Both the position numbers and the translations under genes were made by a program. The notes beneath the pieces were generated by a model, which saw only the letters and a list, made by a program, of their open reading frames with translations, searched no databases and had not been told where the DNA came from. A stretch of DNA of 64,000 nucleotides from Mycobacterium sp. SM1 (lineage in GTDB: Bacteria > Actinomycetota > Actinomycetes > Mycobacteriales > Mycobacteriaceae): positions 558,001-622,000 of the forward strand of contig NZ_JAFLNH010000001.1 of the NCBI RefSeq assembly GCF_018361265.1. Reading direction: 5' to 3'. This document shows, piece by piece, positions 25,196-36,814 of the stretch (the first letter of the stretch is position 1; each line of letters starts with the position of its first letter).

Positions 25196-26265
25196 TCCTG
25201 CCGCAGCCGGGACTGCCGGTCGGCGGCGGCCAGCGCATCTAATAATGCATCCAGGTCGCCGTCGAGAACCTGATCGAGGTTATGAGCCTTGTAACCGATG
25301 CGGTGGTCGGTGATCCGGTTCTCCGGGAAGTTATAGGTGCGAATGCGTTCGCTGCGGTCCACGGTACGGATCTGACTGGCCCGATCCGCCGCAGCCTCGG
25401 CCAGTGCCTGCGCCTCGGCCATTGCCTGCAAACGCGCGGCCAGCACCTGCAACGCCCGGGTTTTGTTCTGCAACTGTGAGCGCTCGTTTTGGCAGGTGAC
25501 CACGGTCCCCGTGGGGAGATGGGTGATCCGCACCGCCGAGTCGGTGGTGTTGACACCTTGCCCACCCTTACCGGAGGAGCGGTAGACATCGATGCGCAGA
25601 TCTGACTCGTCGATGTGCACCGCACCGACCTCCTCCGGCTCCGGGTAGACCAGCACGCCGGCCGCCGAAGTGTGGACGCGACCCTGGGATTCGGTCACCG
25701 GCACGCGTTGCACACGGTGCACCCCGCCCTCGAACTTCAAGCGCGACCACACTCCCTCGGCGGCGTTTACTTTGCTGGCAATAGACAGCGTCGCATCCTT
25801 GTACCCGCCCAAATCCGAGAAGGTCTCATCGAGCACGGTCACCGTCCAGCCGCGTCGCTCCGCATAACGGATGTACATGCGGGCGAGGTCGGCAGCGAAT
25901 AGCGCTGACTCCTCCCCTCCCTCACCGGATTTAACTTCCAAGATGATGTCATCGGCATCGTGGGGGTCGCGGGGCGCCAGCATATCAGCTAGCTGGGTGT
26001 CCAGTTCGGCTACCCGGGTTTCCAATTCGGCTACGTCTGCGGCGAACGAGGTGTCGGCCACGGCCAGCTCGCGCGCGGTCTCCAGGTCACTGCGCGCGGA
26101 CTCCAGCTTGCGGTAGGTGGCGATGATCGGCGCCAGCTGTGCGAATCGGCGCCCGGCCTTGCGGGCGGCGGCGGGCTTGCCGTGCAGGCCAGGGTCCGCC
26201 AACTGACGCTCGAGATCAGCGTGTTCGGCGAGCAACGCGTCAATCGCCTGCACGCTTTGCGTCAT
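25192..26265 (-). CDS. prfA: Peptide chain release factor 1
   Basis: A 357-residue class I release factor that ends translation at UAA and UAG. Visible are the catalytic GGQ in [18 protein letters not shown] (about 232-249), the [18 protein letters not shown] segment that includes the codon-recognition region, and the C-terminal [15 protein letters not shown]. The ATG at 26265 has a GGAGGG Shine-Dalgarno 6 nt upstream, which decides against the longer frame to 26340. It is followed by prmC with ATGA overlap. Confidence 0.96.
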   Translation of the reverse strand: MTQSVQAIDALLAEHADLERQLADPGLHGKPAAARKAGRRFAQLAPIIATYRKLESARSDLETARELAVADTSFAADVAELETRVAELDTQLADMLAPRDPHDADDIILEVKSGEGGEESALFAADLARMYIRYAERRGWTVTVLDETFSDLGGYKDATLSIASKVNAAEGVWSRLKFEGGVHRVQRVPVTESQGRVHTSAAGVLVYPEPEEVGAVHIDESDLRIDVYRSSGKGGQGVNTTDSAVRITHLPTGTVVTCQNERSQLQNKTRALQVLAARLQAMAEAQALAEAAADRASQIRTVDRSERIRTYNFPENRITDHRIGYKAHNLDQVLDGDLDALLDALAAADRQSRLRQE

Positions 26266-26345
26266 GTCGACCCTCCTAACCCCAAACACCAACCGACGCC
26301 CGGTCTGCGCGGGATTGGCGCACAGTTCGGGCGTCGGCAAGCCAG

Positions 26346-26615
26346 CTACTTGTGGGTCTTTCCAGACGGCCCTGCCTTCCCAGAGTTCTCCGCCCTCTCA
26401 GCACCCACCTTGCGCTTGCCGTAGCGCTTCTCGAAGCGGGCCACCCGCCCGCCGCTGTCAAGGATCTTCTGCTTGCCGGTGTAAAACGGATGACACTGCG
26501 AGCAAACCTCGACGTTGATGCGGCCACCCGGCTTGGTGCTGCGCGTCTGGAATGTGTTTCCGCATCCACAGACCACCGTGGTCTCGCCGTAGGCAGGATG
26601 GATACCAGATTTCAT
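26346..26615 (-). CDS. rpmE: 50S ribosomal protein L31 (zinc-binding form)
   Basis: An 89-residue L31 with all four zinc cysteines: VVCGCGNTF and [16 protein letters not shown]. This is the C+ paralogue normally replaced by a Cys-less form under zinc limitation. The tail [16 protein letters not shown] is longer than in M. tuberculosis (80 residues). The start at 26615 ([13 protein letters not shown]) has a GAGGG Shine-Dalgarno. It lies between rho and prfA. Confidence 0.95.
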   Translation of the reverse strand: MKSGIHPAYGETTVVCGCGNTFQTRSTKPGGRINVEVCSQCHPFYTGKQKILDSGGRVARFEKRYGKRKVGAERAENSGKAGPSGKTHK

Positions 26616-26823
26616 AAAGCCCTCTTCGGTCATCAGCCTCCGAGCCCCGGCAGTCGAGCTTAAGCCGGAAGCTGGGATGGTGGAGGTGGTCAACACCAAT
26701 TATGCCAGGTCAACCACTATCATCCCAAACACCGGGATGAGCGTACGCATTCCCAACGCCCGGTTACCGGCACCGGATCTACCGGTTCCGGCCGTTCTCA
26801 CCTAATAGGCCCCCGCCCTGAAG

Positions 26824-28608
26824 TCAGTCGTTATCCAAACCGCCCGGTGCCGTCTTGGACACCTGCATCAGGAATTCGTAATTGTTCTTGGTCTTGCGCA
26901 ACTGCGAGATCAGCAGGTCGATGGCCTGGTGGGAGTCCAGACCCGAGAGCAGGCGGCGTAGCTTGTGCACGACGGCGAACTCGTCGGGCGACAATAGCAA
27001 CTCGTCCTTGCGGGTGCCGGAGGGGTTCACATCGACCGCGGGGAAAACCCGCCGCTCGGCGATCTTGCGGTCAAGCTTGAGCTCGGCGTTGCCAGTACCC
27101 TTGAACTCCTCGAAGATCACCGTGTCGCCCTGTGAGCCGGTCTCGACCATTGCCGTGGCAATAACGGTGAGCGAGCCACCCTCTTCGATGTTGCGGGCCG
27201 CGCCGAGAAACCGTTTGGGCGGGTATAACGCCGTGGAGTCGACACCCCCGGAAAGGATGCGGCCCGATGCCGGCGATGCGTTGTTGTAGGCGCGGCCCAA
27301 CCGGGTGATCGAGTCCAGCAGCACGACCACGTCTTTGCCCTGCTCGACAAGCCGCTTGGCACGCTCGGTTGCAAGCTCGGCGACCGAGGTGTGATCCGAC
27401 GGCGGCCGGTCGAATGTCGAGGCGATGACCTCGCCCTTGACCGAGCGCTGCATGTCGGTGACCTCTTCCGGCCGCTCGTCGACGAGCACCACCATCAGAT
27501 GGCATTCCGGGTTATTCGTGGTGATCGCATTGGCGATGTCCTTGAGGATCGTCGTCTTACCGGCCTTGGGCGGGGACACGATAAGGGCGCGCTGACCCTT
27601 GCCGATCGGCATGATCAAATCGATGACCCGCGTGGTCAGCTTGTCGCTCGTGGTTTCCAGCCGCAACCGCTGGTTGGGGTACAGCGGCGTCAATTTGCCA
27701 AATTCGGGGCGCTTCTTGGCGTCTTCGACCGGCCCGCCGTTCACGCTGTCCAGGCGCACCAGCGGATTAAACTTCTGCCGCTGGTTGGGCTGCTCGCCCT
27801 CCCTGGGCAACCGCACGGCGCCGGTCACCGCATCGCCGCGGCGCAGGCCATACTTGCGCACCATGTTCATTGACACATACACGTCGTGCGGGCCGGCAAG
27901 GTAACCCGACGTGCGCACGAAGGCGTAATTGTCGAGGACGTCGAGGACGCCCGCCACCGGCTGGATGATGTCGTCCTCACGCAGTTCCGCGTCGGCATTA
28001 TCGGCCGATCGCTCACCACGGCGCCGACGATCACGGAACCGCCGTCCTCGCCGCCCTTGACGCCCCTCAACGTCCTCGTCGCCCCGGGCTTGCTGTTCAC
28101 CCTGCTGGTCGCCGCCCTGATCGCTGTCTTTATCCGCAGTTTCGGAGGGTGCCTCCGCCTCCCGTGGCCCGGCGCCACCCGCTGACTCGGGGGCCCCGGT
28201 AACCGCTTCGGTTCGCACGTGGCCGGTCGGCCCCCCGGCGTCGTCCCGGGCACCACGGTCTTGTGCCGGAGCCTCGCCGCGCGGCTGCGCGCCGTCGGCC
28301 CGTTGTTGGCTTTCCCGGATCGCGGCGATCAATTCGCTCTTGCGCATCCCCGACGTGCCCTTGACGCCGGCCCGAGTGGCGAGCGCACGCAATTCGGGCA
28401 ACACCATGCCCGCCAGTGAGCCATCCGACGAGATGCTGGCCTCCACGAGGGTGGGCGTGTCGGTGCCGGGCAAGGCAGGGCCGGGCCCAACAGGCATGGG
28501 TGCTTCCGCGCCGGACGGGGCGAGCTCGGAGGTGTGTGTGATCACGGAATTAGACAGCCGGTTTTTTTCGGTGCTATCGCCAGCCGTAATGAGGTCCGTT
28601 TCTGTCAC
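26824..28608 (-). CDS. rho: Transcription termination factor Rho
   Basis: A 594-residue hexameric RNA helicase. After a short N-terminal SAP-like part (LPELRALATRAGVKGTSGMRKSELIAAI, about 70-97) there is a long low-complexity insertion rich in Gly, Gln, Asp, Glu and Arg (about 100-205, ending QGRRGRRFRDRRRRGER). It is typical of actinobacterial Rho and helps RNA binding. Then come the OB fold (GVLDVLDNYAFVRTSGYL) and the ATPase core with P-loop SPPKAGKTTIL, Walker B VVVLLDSITRLGRAYN and the R-loop. The GTG at 28608 has an AAGGAAA Shine-Dalgarno. It is preceded by a long leader. Confidence 0.96.
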   Translation of the reverse strand: MTETDLITAGDSTEKNRLSNSVITHTSELAPSGAEAPMPVGPGPALPGTDTPTLVEASISSDGSLAGMVLPELRALATRAGVKGTSGMRKSELIAAIRESQQRADGAQPRGEAPAQDRGARDDAGGPTGHVRTEAVTGAPESAGGAGPREAEAPSETADKDSDQGGDQQGEQQARGDEDVEGRQGRRGRRFRDRRRRGERSADNADAELREDDIIQPVAGVLDVLDNYAFVRTSGYLAGPHDVYVSMNMVRKYGLRRGDAVTGAVRLPREGEQPNQRQKFNPLVRLDSVNGGPVEDAKKRPEFGKLTPLYPNQRLRLETTSDKLTTRVIDLIMPIGKGQRALIVSPPKAGKTTILKDIANAITTNNPECHLMVVLVDERPEEVTDMQRSVKGEVIASTFDRPPSDHTSVAELATERAKRLVEQGKDVVVLLDSITRLGRAYNNASPASGRILSGGVDSTALYPPKRFLGAARNIEEGGSLTVIATAMVETGSQGDTVIFEEFKGTGNAELKLDRKIAERRVFPAVDVNPSGTRKDELLLSPDEFAVVHKLRRLLSGLDSHQAIDLLISQLRKTKNNYEFLMQVSKTAPGGLDND

Positions 28609-28822
28609 GGATTTCCTTTCTTCCCTCGCTGATTGCGTCATGCAAGGGGTTCGTTACATTCAGCCAGATCGCTGAGTGCTCCCAGTCATCGACTCTGCGC
28701 CGGTGATCGCCCGGAGTGTCGGCTCAAACGGCGAACCATCGTCACGAGAGGAATTGGTGGTGGTCCTAGCGGCAAGACAGTATCGATGCAGATGCGGGCC
28801 CTGCGATTACTGGACGAGTCCG

Positions 28823-28851
28823 AGGATAACGCGCATCGGTGCCCGGCGCAA
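28823..28851 (-). promoter_or_regulatory. Candidate rho promoter
   Basis: On the minus strand TTGCGC (28846-28851) and TATCCT (28823-28828) are spaced by 17 bp. A start about 7 nt downstream would give a leader of roughly 205 nt before the rho GTG, long enough for autogenous attenuation. The 272-bp region between rho and thrB shows nothing else that I recognise. Confidence 0.4.
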
Positions 28852-28880
28852 GGAGCCGCATTGCCCCGCACCCACGCAGG

Positions 28881-30914
<2,034 letters not shown>

Positions 30915-30918
<4 letters not shown>

Positions 30919-32243
30919 GGGCTGGATCCTTCCAGCCGCAGCACATTGGCCACCCGCTGAACCACGTCGAGGTCGGCCAGCGCGGCTACGGTTTCCGACA
31001 CCGCAGCGTCGGTGGCATGGTGCGTGACCACGACAATGCGCGCCCCCACTCGCTGGCCGCCGTCATCGACCACGCCTTCCTGGCGCACCTCGGCGATACT
31101 TACCTCACGCTTAGCGAATTCTGCTGCAACCGAGGACAATACACCCGGCCTATCGGCTACGTACATGCTGATGTAGTAACGGGCCGATATGAAGCCAATC
31201 GGCATGACTGGCAATTGAGCGTATTTGGACTCCCGTGGCCCGCGGCTGCCCAGGACCCGGTTGCGGGCAGCCATCACCAAATCGCCGGCCACCGCCGAAG
31301 CGGTCGGCGTTCCGCCGGCGCCCTGGCCATAGAACATCAGCAGCCCTGCCGCCTCGGCTTCAACCACCACGGCGTTAAAGGCGCCGTTGACTCCGGCCAA
31401 CGGATGCGTCAAGGGAACCAGCGCCGGATAGACACGGGCCGAAACACGTTGGCCTGCGTCGGTAGTGATCCGCTCGCATATCGACAGCAATTTGATGGTG
31501 CAACCAAGGGCACGCGCGGAGGCGAAATCGGCCGGGGTAATCCCGGTGATGCCCTCGCGATAGACGTCGTCTGCGGTTACCCGGGTATGAAAGGCGATGG
31601 ATGCCAGAATCGCAGCTTTGGCCGCAGCGTCGTAGCCTTCTACGTCAGAGGTGGGATCGGCCTCCGCGTAGCCGAGTGCGCTCGCGTCGGCCAGCGCCTG
31701 CGCATAATCGCGTCCGGTGCTTGCCATCTCAGAGAGAATGTAGTTAGTGGTACCGTTGACAATACCGACTACCCGCAGGACCGTGTCGCCGGCCAGCGAT
31801 TGGGTCAGCGGACGGATAACCGGGATGGCGCCTGCGACCGCCGCTTCGAAATATAAGTCGACATTGGCGCTTTCGGCGGCCTGGGCCAACTCGCCGGTGG
31901 ATGTGGACAACAAGGCTTTATTTGCGGTGACGACGGACTTTCCGCGCTCCAGTGCGGACAGGATCGCCTTGCGGGCCGGTTCCACCGGACCCATCAGTTC
32001 GACGACGATATCGACGTCCTCCCGCGAGACCAGTTCGTCGATGTTGTCGGTAAGCAACTCGACCGGAACGCCACGATCGGCGGCAACCCGGCGAACACCG
32101 ATGCCACGCAGCACCAGTGGGGCGCCGATACGCGCCGCGAGGTCCTCAGCGCTGTTCTCGATGATGCGGACAACTTCGCTGCCTACGTTGCCCAGGCCCA
32201 GTACTGCCACACCGACCGGATTTTCCGGGCCAAACACGCTCAC
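30915..32243 (-). CDS. hom: Homoserine dehydrogenase
   Basis: A 442-residue NAD(P)-dependent enzyme that reduces aspartate semialdehyde to homoserine. It has an N-terminal Rossmann motif [13 protein letters not shown] (about 13-25), a catalytic region with [14 protein letters not shown] and the Lys of [15 protein letters not shown], and a C-terminal ACT domain ([28 protein letters not shown]) for threonine feedback. The GTG start overlaps the lysA stop by 4 bp. Confidence 0.96.
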
Positions 32244-33667
32244 CTCGCCTCCAGACTCAGCAGGTCATCGACCGTCTCGCGGCGCAGGACAAGGCGAGCA
32301 TGCCCGTCACGCACCGCTACCACCGCCGGACGGCCGATCATGTTATAGCGGCTCGACAGCGAATAGCAGTACGCACCGGTAGCGGCCACCGCAAGTAAAT
32401 CCCCCGGCGCTATATCGGCTGGCACCCAGGCATCACGCACAATGACATCACCACTTTCGCAATGCTTTCCAACAATGCGGGCAGACACCGGTGGGGCATC
32501 GCTGGCTCTGGATGCCAAGCGCACGTCATAGCGCGCACCGTAGAGCGCCGTGCGGATGTTATCGCTCATGCCGCCGTCGACGCTGACGTAGCGGCGGTTG
32601 GTGGAAGCGCTCACGTCCACGTCCTTGACGGTGCCGACCTCATACACCGTTACGGTACCCGGTCCTGCGATGGCACGTCCCGGCTCGACAACCAGCCGGG
32701 GGGTCGGCAGGCCAATCGCCGCCGACTCGGTGCGCACAATGGCGCTGAGCTTCGCCGCCAACTCGCCCATCGGCGGCGGATCGTCGCATGGCAGATACGA
32801 AATGCCCATGCCGCCGCCAAGGTCCACAACTGAAATTTGGGTTGCCTTGTCGAGGCCGAACTTTCCGGCGATATCGCCCAATAGGCTGATGATCCGGTGC
32901 GCGGCGATCTCGAAGCCAGCGATATCGAGGATCTGGGATCCGATATGGCTGTGCAGGCCCACCAGTCGGAGATGTCTAGTGGCGAATATCCGCTCCACCG
33001 CACGCATCGCCGCGCCGCTGGCCAGCGAGAGCCCAAATTTCTGATCTTCGTGCGCGGTCGCAATGAACTCATGCGTGTGGGCTTCGACACCTACGGTGAC
33101 ACGCACCAGCACGTCCTGTACCACACCGGCGTCGGCCGCGATGGCGTCGAGTCGCTCGATCTCGGCCATCGAGTCCACGACAACAAGCCCAATACGGGCT
33201 GCGACCGCCATACTCAGCTCTGCGAGCGATTTGTTGTTGCCATGTAACACGATGCGCTTCACAGGGAAATGGGCGCGCAATGCCACGGCCAGCTCCCCGC
33301 CAGTGCACACGTCAAGCGAGAGGCCTTCATCGTCGACCCAACGTGCGATTTCTGTGCAGAGGAAGGCTTTCGCTGCATAGTGGACATTCTGCGGGCCGCC
33401 GAACGCCGCCGCGATGTCTCGGCACCGAGAGCGGAAGTCGTCTTCGTCGACAACGAACAGTGGTGTGCCGTATTCCCGTGCCAGCTGGGTCAGCAAAACT
33501 CCCGCAATACCGATTGCGCCATTCTCGTAGCGAAACGCGTTATGCGGCCATACGTTTGGTGATAGATACAACAGTTCGTCGGTTGATCGCGGCTGTGGCA
33601 GACTGCCACCGTAGTCGATCTCCTCGGCGTGGAAAGCGTGCAGGGGGCGGGCGGCGTGCGTGTTCAC
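32240..33667 (-). CDS. lysA: Diaminopimelate decarboxylase
   Basis: A 475-residue PLP enzyme (alanine-racemase fold) for the last step of lysine synthesis, which also drains diaminopimelate needed for peptidoglycan. The PLP lysine is in [14 protein letters not shown] (about 100), with the HSHIGSQI and GGGMGISY motifs, substrate residues in [12 protein letters not shown], and [12 protein letters not shown]. The ATG at 33667 overlaps the argS stop by 4 bp, which supports this long N-terminus (about 28 residues more than the annotated M. tuberculosis start). Confidence 0.95.
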   Translation of the reverse strand: MNTHAARPLHAFHAEEIDYGGSLPQPRSTDELLYLSPNVWPHNAFRYENGAIGIAGVLLTQLAREYGTPLFVVDEDDFRSRCRDIAAAFGGPQNVHYAAKAFLCTEIARWVDDEGLSLDVCTGGELAVALRAHFPVKRIVLHGNNKSLAELSMAVAARIGLVVVDSMAEIERLDAIAADAGVVQDVLVRVTVGVEAHTHEFIATAHEDQKFGLSLASGAAMRAVERIFATRHLRLVGLHSHIGSQILDIAGFEIAAHRIISLLGDIAGKFGLDKATQISVVDLGGGMGISYLPCDDPPPMGELAAKLSAIVRTESAAIGLPTPRLVVEPGRAIAGPGTVTVYEVGTVKDVDVSASTNRRYVSVDGGMSDNIRTALYGARYDVRLASRASDAPPVSARIVGKHCESGDVIVRDAWVPADIAPGDLLAVAATGAYCYSLSSRYNMIGRPAVVAVRDGHARLVLRRETVDDLLSLEAR

Positions 33668-35316
33668 ATTCGCTCCGGCGCGCTAACTCCGAGAATGGCC
33701 AACCCGTTGGCGATGACTTGACGGGCAGCTTGGCACAGTGCGAGACGGGCAGCATGCAGCTGGTTGGGTTCCTCCTCGCCTTGCGGCAGCACCCGGCACG
33801 AGTCGTAGAACCGGTGGTAATCGCCGGCGAGGTCCTCCAGGTAGCGGCATACACGATGTGGCTCTCGCAGGGACGCAGCGGTTTTCAGTATCCGCGGGAA
33901 CTCGCCGATGGTGCGCACCAGCGCACCCTCTTTATCATGAGTGAGCACTTCAAGGTGCCCAGTGTCGGGGACCAACCCGAGTTCGGCCGCGTTACGGGCC
34001 AGTGCCGAGAGTCGAGCATGTGCGTATTGCACGTAATAGACCGGGTTGTCGTTTGATGCCGAGGACCATAGCTTTAGGTCGATGTCGATCGGTGTGTCCA
34101 CCGACGAGCGGATCAAACTGTAGCGGGCGGCGTCGACGCCGATAGCCTCCACCAGATCGTCGAGTGTGATTACGGTGCCTGCACGTTTGCTCATCCGCAC
34201 CGGTTGGCCGTCGCGCACCAGGTTGACCATCTGGCCAATGAGCACCTCGACGGTGGCCGGGTCGTCGCCGAGAGCGGCAGCGGCGGCCTTGAGCCGGGCG
34301 ATGTACCCGTGATGGTCGGCGCCGAGCATGTAAATGCACAAGTTGAAGCCGCGCTGCCGCTTGTCAAGGTAGTAGGCCAGGTCAGCGGCGAAATAGGTTG
34401 GGGTGCCGTCGCTTTTGATGACGACGCGGTCTTTATCGTCGCCGAATGCACTGGTGCGCAACCACAGCGCACCATCTTTTTCGTAAATATTTCCGATCTG
34501 GCGGAGCCTTTGGATGGCCTGCTCGACGCGGCCACTACTGTGCATCGACTGCTCGTGAGTGTAGACATCGAAATCGGTGCCGAACTCGTGCAACGACCGC
34601 TTGATATGGGCGAACATCAGCTCGACACCGATCGCCCGGAACGTCTCCCGCATCTCGCCCTCGGGCAGCTGCAGCGCGTTAGGCGCCTGCCGCAGCACCT
34701 GCGCGGCGAGGTCGGTGATGTAGGTGCCCGCGTAGCCGTCAGGCGGCGTGGGCTCGCCCTTGGCCGCGGCGATCAGCGAGTCGGTGAAGCGGTCGATTTG
34801 CGCGCCGTGATCGTTGAAGTAGTACTCGCGCACCACTTCGGCTCCCTGGGTCGACAACAGTCGGCCCAAGGCGTCGCCGACAGCGGCCCAGCGGGTGCCG
34901 CCGATGTGGATGGGTCCGGTCGGATTGGCCGAGACGAATTCCAGGTTGATCCTTTGCCCGGCCAACTCGTCGGAGTTACCGTAGCTCTTGCCCGCCTCGA
35001 TAACCTTGGTGATGACGCTGCCCTGCGCCGAGGCTTGCAGTCGCATGTTGACAAAACCGGGTCCGGCCACCTCCGCCGCCGCGATCCCGGCAGCGCCCGC
35101 CAGCGCCTCGGCGAGCCACCCGGCGAGTTCACGTGGATTTTTGCCGACCTTTCCGGCGAGCTGCAGGGCCAGGTTACTGGCGTAATCGCCGTGCTCGGGG
35201 TTGCGCGGACGCTCGACGATGACCGTCGCCGGCAACGCGGCCGAGTCCAGACCACGCTCGGCCAACACGGCGGCCGCAGTGGTCTTGAGCAGCTCAGCCA
35301 GCTCGGCAGGGGTCAC
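33664..35316 (-). CDS. argS: Arginyl-tRNA synthetase
   Basis: A 550-residue class I synthetase. The HIGH signature is present as PIHIGGTRW (about 137-145) and the KMSKS loop as [13 protein letters not shown] (about 375). The C-terminal DALR anticodon domain begins near [12 protein letters not shown]. The start is GTG at 35316. It is the first gene of the amino-acid operon, and the tRNA-Arg gene for CGG codons starts 112 bp away on the other strand, as in M. tuberculosis. Confidence 0.96.
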   Translation of the reverse strand: MTPAELAELLKTTAAAVLAERGLDSAALPATVIVERPRNPEHGDYASNLALQLAGKVGKNPRELAGWLAEALAGAAGIAAAEVAGPGFVNMRLQASAQGSVITKVIEAGKSYGNSDELAGQRINLEFVSANPTGPIHIGGTRWAAVGDALGRLLSTQGAEVVREYYFNDHGAQIDRFTDSLIAAAKGEPTPPDGYAGTYITDLAAQVLRQAPNALQLPEGEMRETFRAIGVELMFAHIKRSLHEFGTDFDVYTHEQSMHSSGRVEQAIQRLRQIGNIYEKDGALWLRTSAFGDDKDRVVIKSDGTPTYFAADLAYYLDKRQRGFNLCIYMLGADHHGYIARLKAAAAALGDDPATVEVLIGQMVNLVRDGQPVRMSKRAGTVITLDDLVEAIGVDAARYSLIRSSVDTPIDIDLKLWSSASNDNPVYYVQYAHARLSALARNAAELGLVPDTGHLEVLTHDKEGALVRTIGEFPRILKTAASLREPHRVCRYLEDLAGDYHRFYDSCRVLPQGEEEPNQLHAARLALCQAARQVIANGLAILGVSAPERM

Positions 35317-35427
35317 GAAGGTCCATCCTATGGGCTGTTGTGGTCGCGTCCCGAATCCATCCGCTGCCTGCCCGGTGCCGATGCGTTAGGCTGGCGGGGC
35401 CCGATCGGCGCGGCACCATGCGCATGC

Positions 35428-35503
35428 GCCCCCGTAGCTCAGGGGATAGAGCGTCTGCCTCCGGAGCAGAAGGTCGCAGGTTCGAATCCTGTCGGGGGCA
35501 CCA
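35428..35503 (+). tRNA. tRNA-Arg (anticodon CCG)
   Basis: A full cloverleaf of 76 nt. The acceptor GCCCCCG pairs with CGGGGGC, the D arm is AGCTCAGGGGATAGAGC, the anticodon stem is TCTGC/GCAGA with loop CTCCGGA and anticodon CCG at 35461-35463, and the T arm contains GGTTCGAATCC. The discriminator is A and CCA is encoded (35501-35503). Confidence 0.97.
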
Positions 35504-35524
35504 TCTGACCAGCGGCGGTCTTCC

Positions 35525-35541
35525 GGCCGGGCCGCCCGGCC
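35525..35541 (+). terminator. GC-rich hairpin downstream of tRNA-Arg
   Basis: GGCCGGG (35525-35531) pairs with CCCGGCC (35535-35541) around a CCG loop, 21 bp after the tRNA. No T-run follows, so it would be a non-canonical mycobacterial-type terminator at best. Confidence 0.4.
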
Positions 35542-35585
35542 CGGCACTTCGGACTCCCGTCATCCCCACTGCAACGTTCGTCAGT

Positions 35586-35621
35586 CACATTAACCACATT
35601 AGTCATATCAGCCACATCGGC
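35586..35621 (+). repeat. Imperfect 9-bp tandem repeat (four units)
   Basis: Four successive 9-mers CACATTAAC, CACATTAGT, CATATCAGC, CACATCGGC follow the tRNA hairpin in a 240-bp gene-free stretch. The stretch holds no other feature that I recognise. Confidence 0.5.
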
Positions 35622-35743
35622 GCTCGGCGCCGGACCACACCAACGACGCTCGTGAAGCACGGTGCCGTCCCCCGAGACCAGGGCGGCCGGGCAACGTTTC
35701 GGCATTGCGCATTTGTGCTGAGAGTGCTTGACTGGCAAAGGCA

Positions 35744-36133
35744 ATGAGTATCAGTTTTAACCACACCATCGTCGCCGCGCGGGACAAGCGGCAGTCGGCG
35801 GAATTTCTCACCGAGTTGTTCGGGCTTCCAGATCCAGTGCCGGTTGGTCCGTTTATGGCTGTGACGCTGGAACACGGGGCCACCCTCGACTACGCGGATA
35901 CGCCCGCGGGTGAGGAGATCCGCCCGCAACATTACGCGTTCCTGGTTTCCGAGGACGACTTCGACGCAATTTACGCCAAGATCCGGTCGCGCGGGCTGCG
36001 GCACTGGGCGGACCCGGGGGGCGAGCAACCAGGCGAGATCAACCACCGGTACGGGGGTCGCGGGGTCTACTTCCGCGACCCGGTCGGCCACCACCTGGAG
36101 ATTCTCACCCGGCCCTACGCCTCCGACGGCTGA
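35744..36133 (+). CDS. VOC (glyoxalase/bleomycin-resistance fold) protein
   Basis: A 129-residue single-domain VOC protein. The N-terminal [24 protein letters not shown] and C-terminal [19 protein letters not shown] are the paired beta-alpha-beta modules, with candidate metal ligands His7, the His of RPQHYAFLV and the Glu of HLEIL. The substrate is unknown. The ATG has an AAAGG Shine-Dalgarno. Its 3' end overlaps the convergent Rrf2 gene by 19 bp. It is not in H37Rv at this place as far as I recall, so it is part of the variable content of the argS-cysN interval. Confidence 0.85.
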   Translation: MSISFNHTIVAARDKRQSAEFLTELFGLPDPVPVGPFMAVTLEHGATLDYADTPAGEEIRPQHYAFLVSEDDFDAIYAKIRSRGLRHWADPGGEQPGEINHRYGGRGVYFRDPVGHHLEILTRPYASDG

Positions 36134-36615
36134 TCGCGGCGCTGGCCCGCTCCGTGCCGCCTGCGCTCCTGATTGCGATAATCGTCGGCGAGCTGTGCGA
36201 CGTGTTTTGGCAGGGCGCCGGCAGCGACATCGGCCAGGGTGGTTTTCTCGAGCACCGAGCGCATGCTCGCGCGCAGCGCGCGCCAGACGTCGGTCAGCGC
36301 CGCGGTCGGCCCTGAGTACGGCAGATCGCCGAGCCCCATGTCGCGGACACTGGCGAGCGGGCCGTCGATGCAGCGCAGCACATCGGCGATGCTGATCTCG
36401 GTTGCCGGCCGAGCCAGCTCATATCCCCCCTCACGGCCCCGGTGGCTGCGTACGAGGCGATCGGTGCGCAAGTCGGATAGGATGTCGACGAGAAACTGCG
36501 GCGGTATGCCCTGTGCCTTGGCTAAATCGTCGGTCTTGATCACCTCACCTGGCTCGGCCGCAGCAAGCTGTATCATCGCCCGCACCGCGTACTCCGCCTT
36601 GGCCGACATGCGCAT
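36115..36615 (-). CDS. Rrf2-family transcriptional regulator (Rv1287 homologue)
   Basis: A 166-residue Rrf2 protein: winged helix [16 protein letters not shown], recognition region [35 protein letters not shown] (about 36-70), dimerisation helix at the C-terminus. Only one cysteine (VLRCIDGP) is present where Fe-S Rrf2 proteins such as IscR and NsrR have three, so this is a cluster-free type like CymR. It lies directly downstream of cysNC on the same strand, which suggests control of sulfur assimilation. The ATG at 36615 matches the M. tuberculosis start. Confidence 0.88.
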   Translation of the reverse strand: MRMSAKAEYAVRAMIQLAAAEPGEVIKTDDLAKAQGIPPQFLVDILSDLRTDRLVRSHRGREGGYELARPATEISIADVLRCIDGPLASVRDMGLGDLPYSGPTAALTDVWRALRASMRSVLEKTTLADVAAGALPKHVAQLADDYRNQERRRHGAGQRRDQPSEA

Positions 36616-36814
36616 TCTGTGAATTGTGCCACCGGCCCGGGCGGCTGCGCGGACCGTCGAGCACCACGCCTGGTACGCCGCCCGGATCGTCAAACCGGTC
36701 GCCGTGCTGTCCGCCAGAGCGGACGTGCCCAGCCCGCTCCGGCGACGGATCCACCGCTGCGCACGCCACGTTACGGCCCGATCCTGGCTGGCGAGCCCCA
36801 AGAATGCCGTCTAA

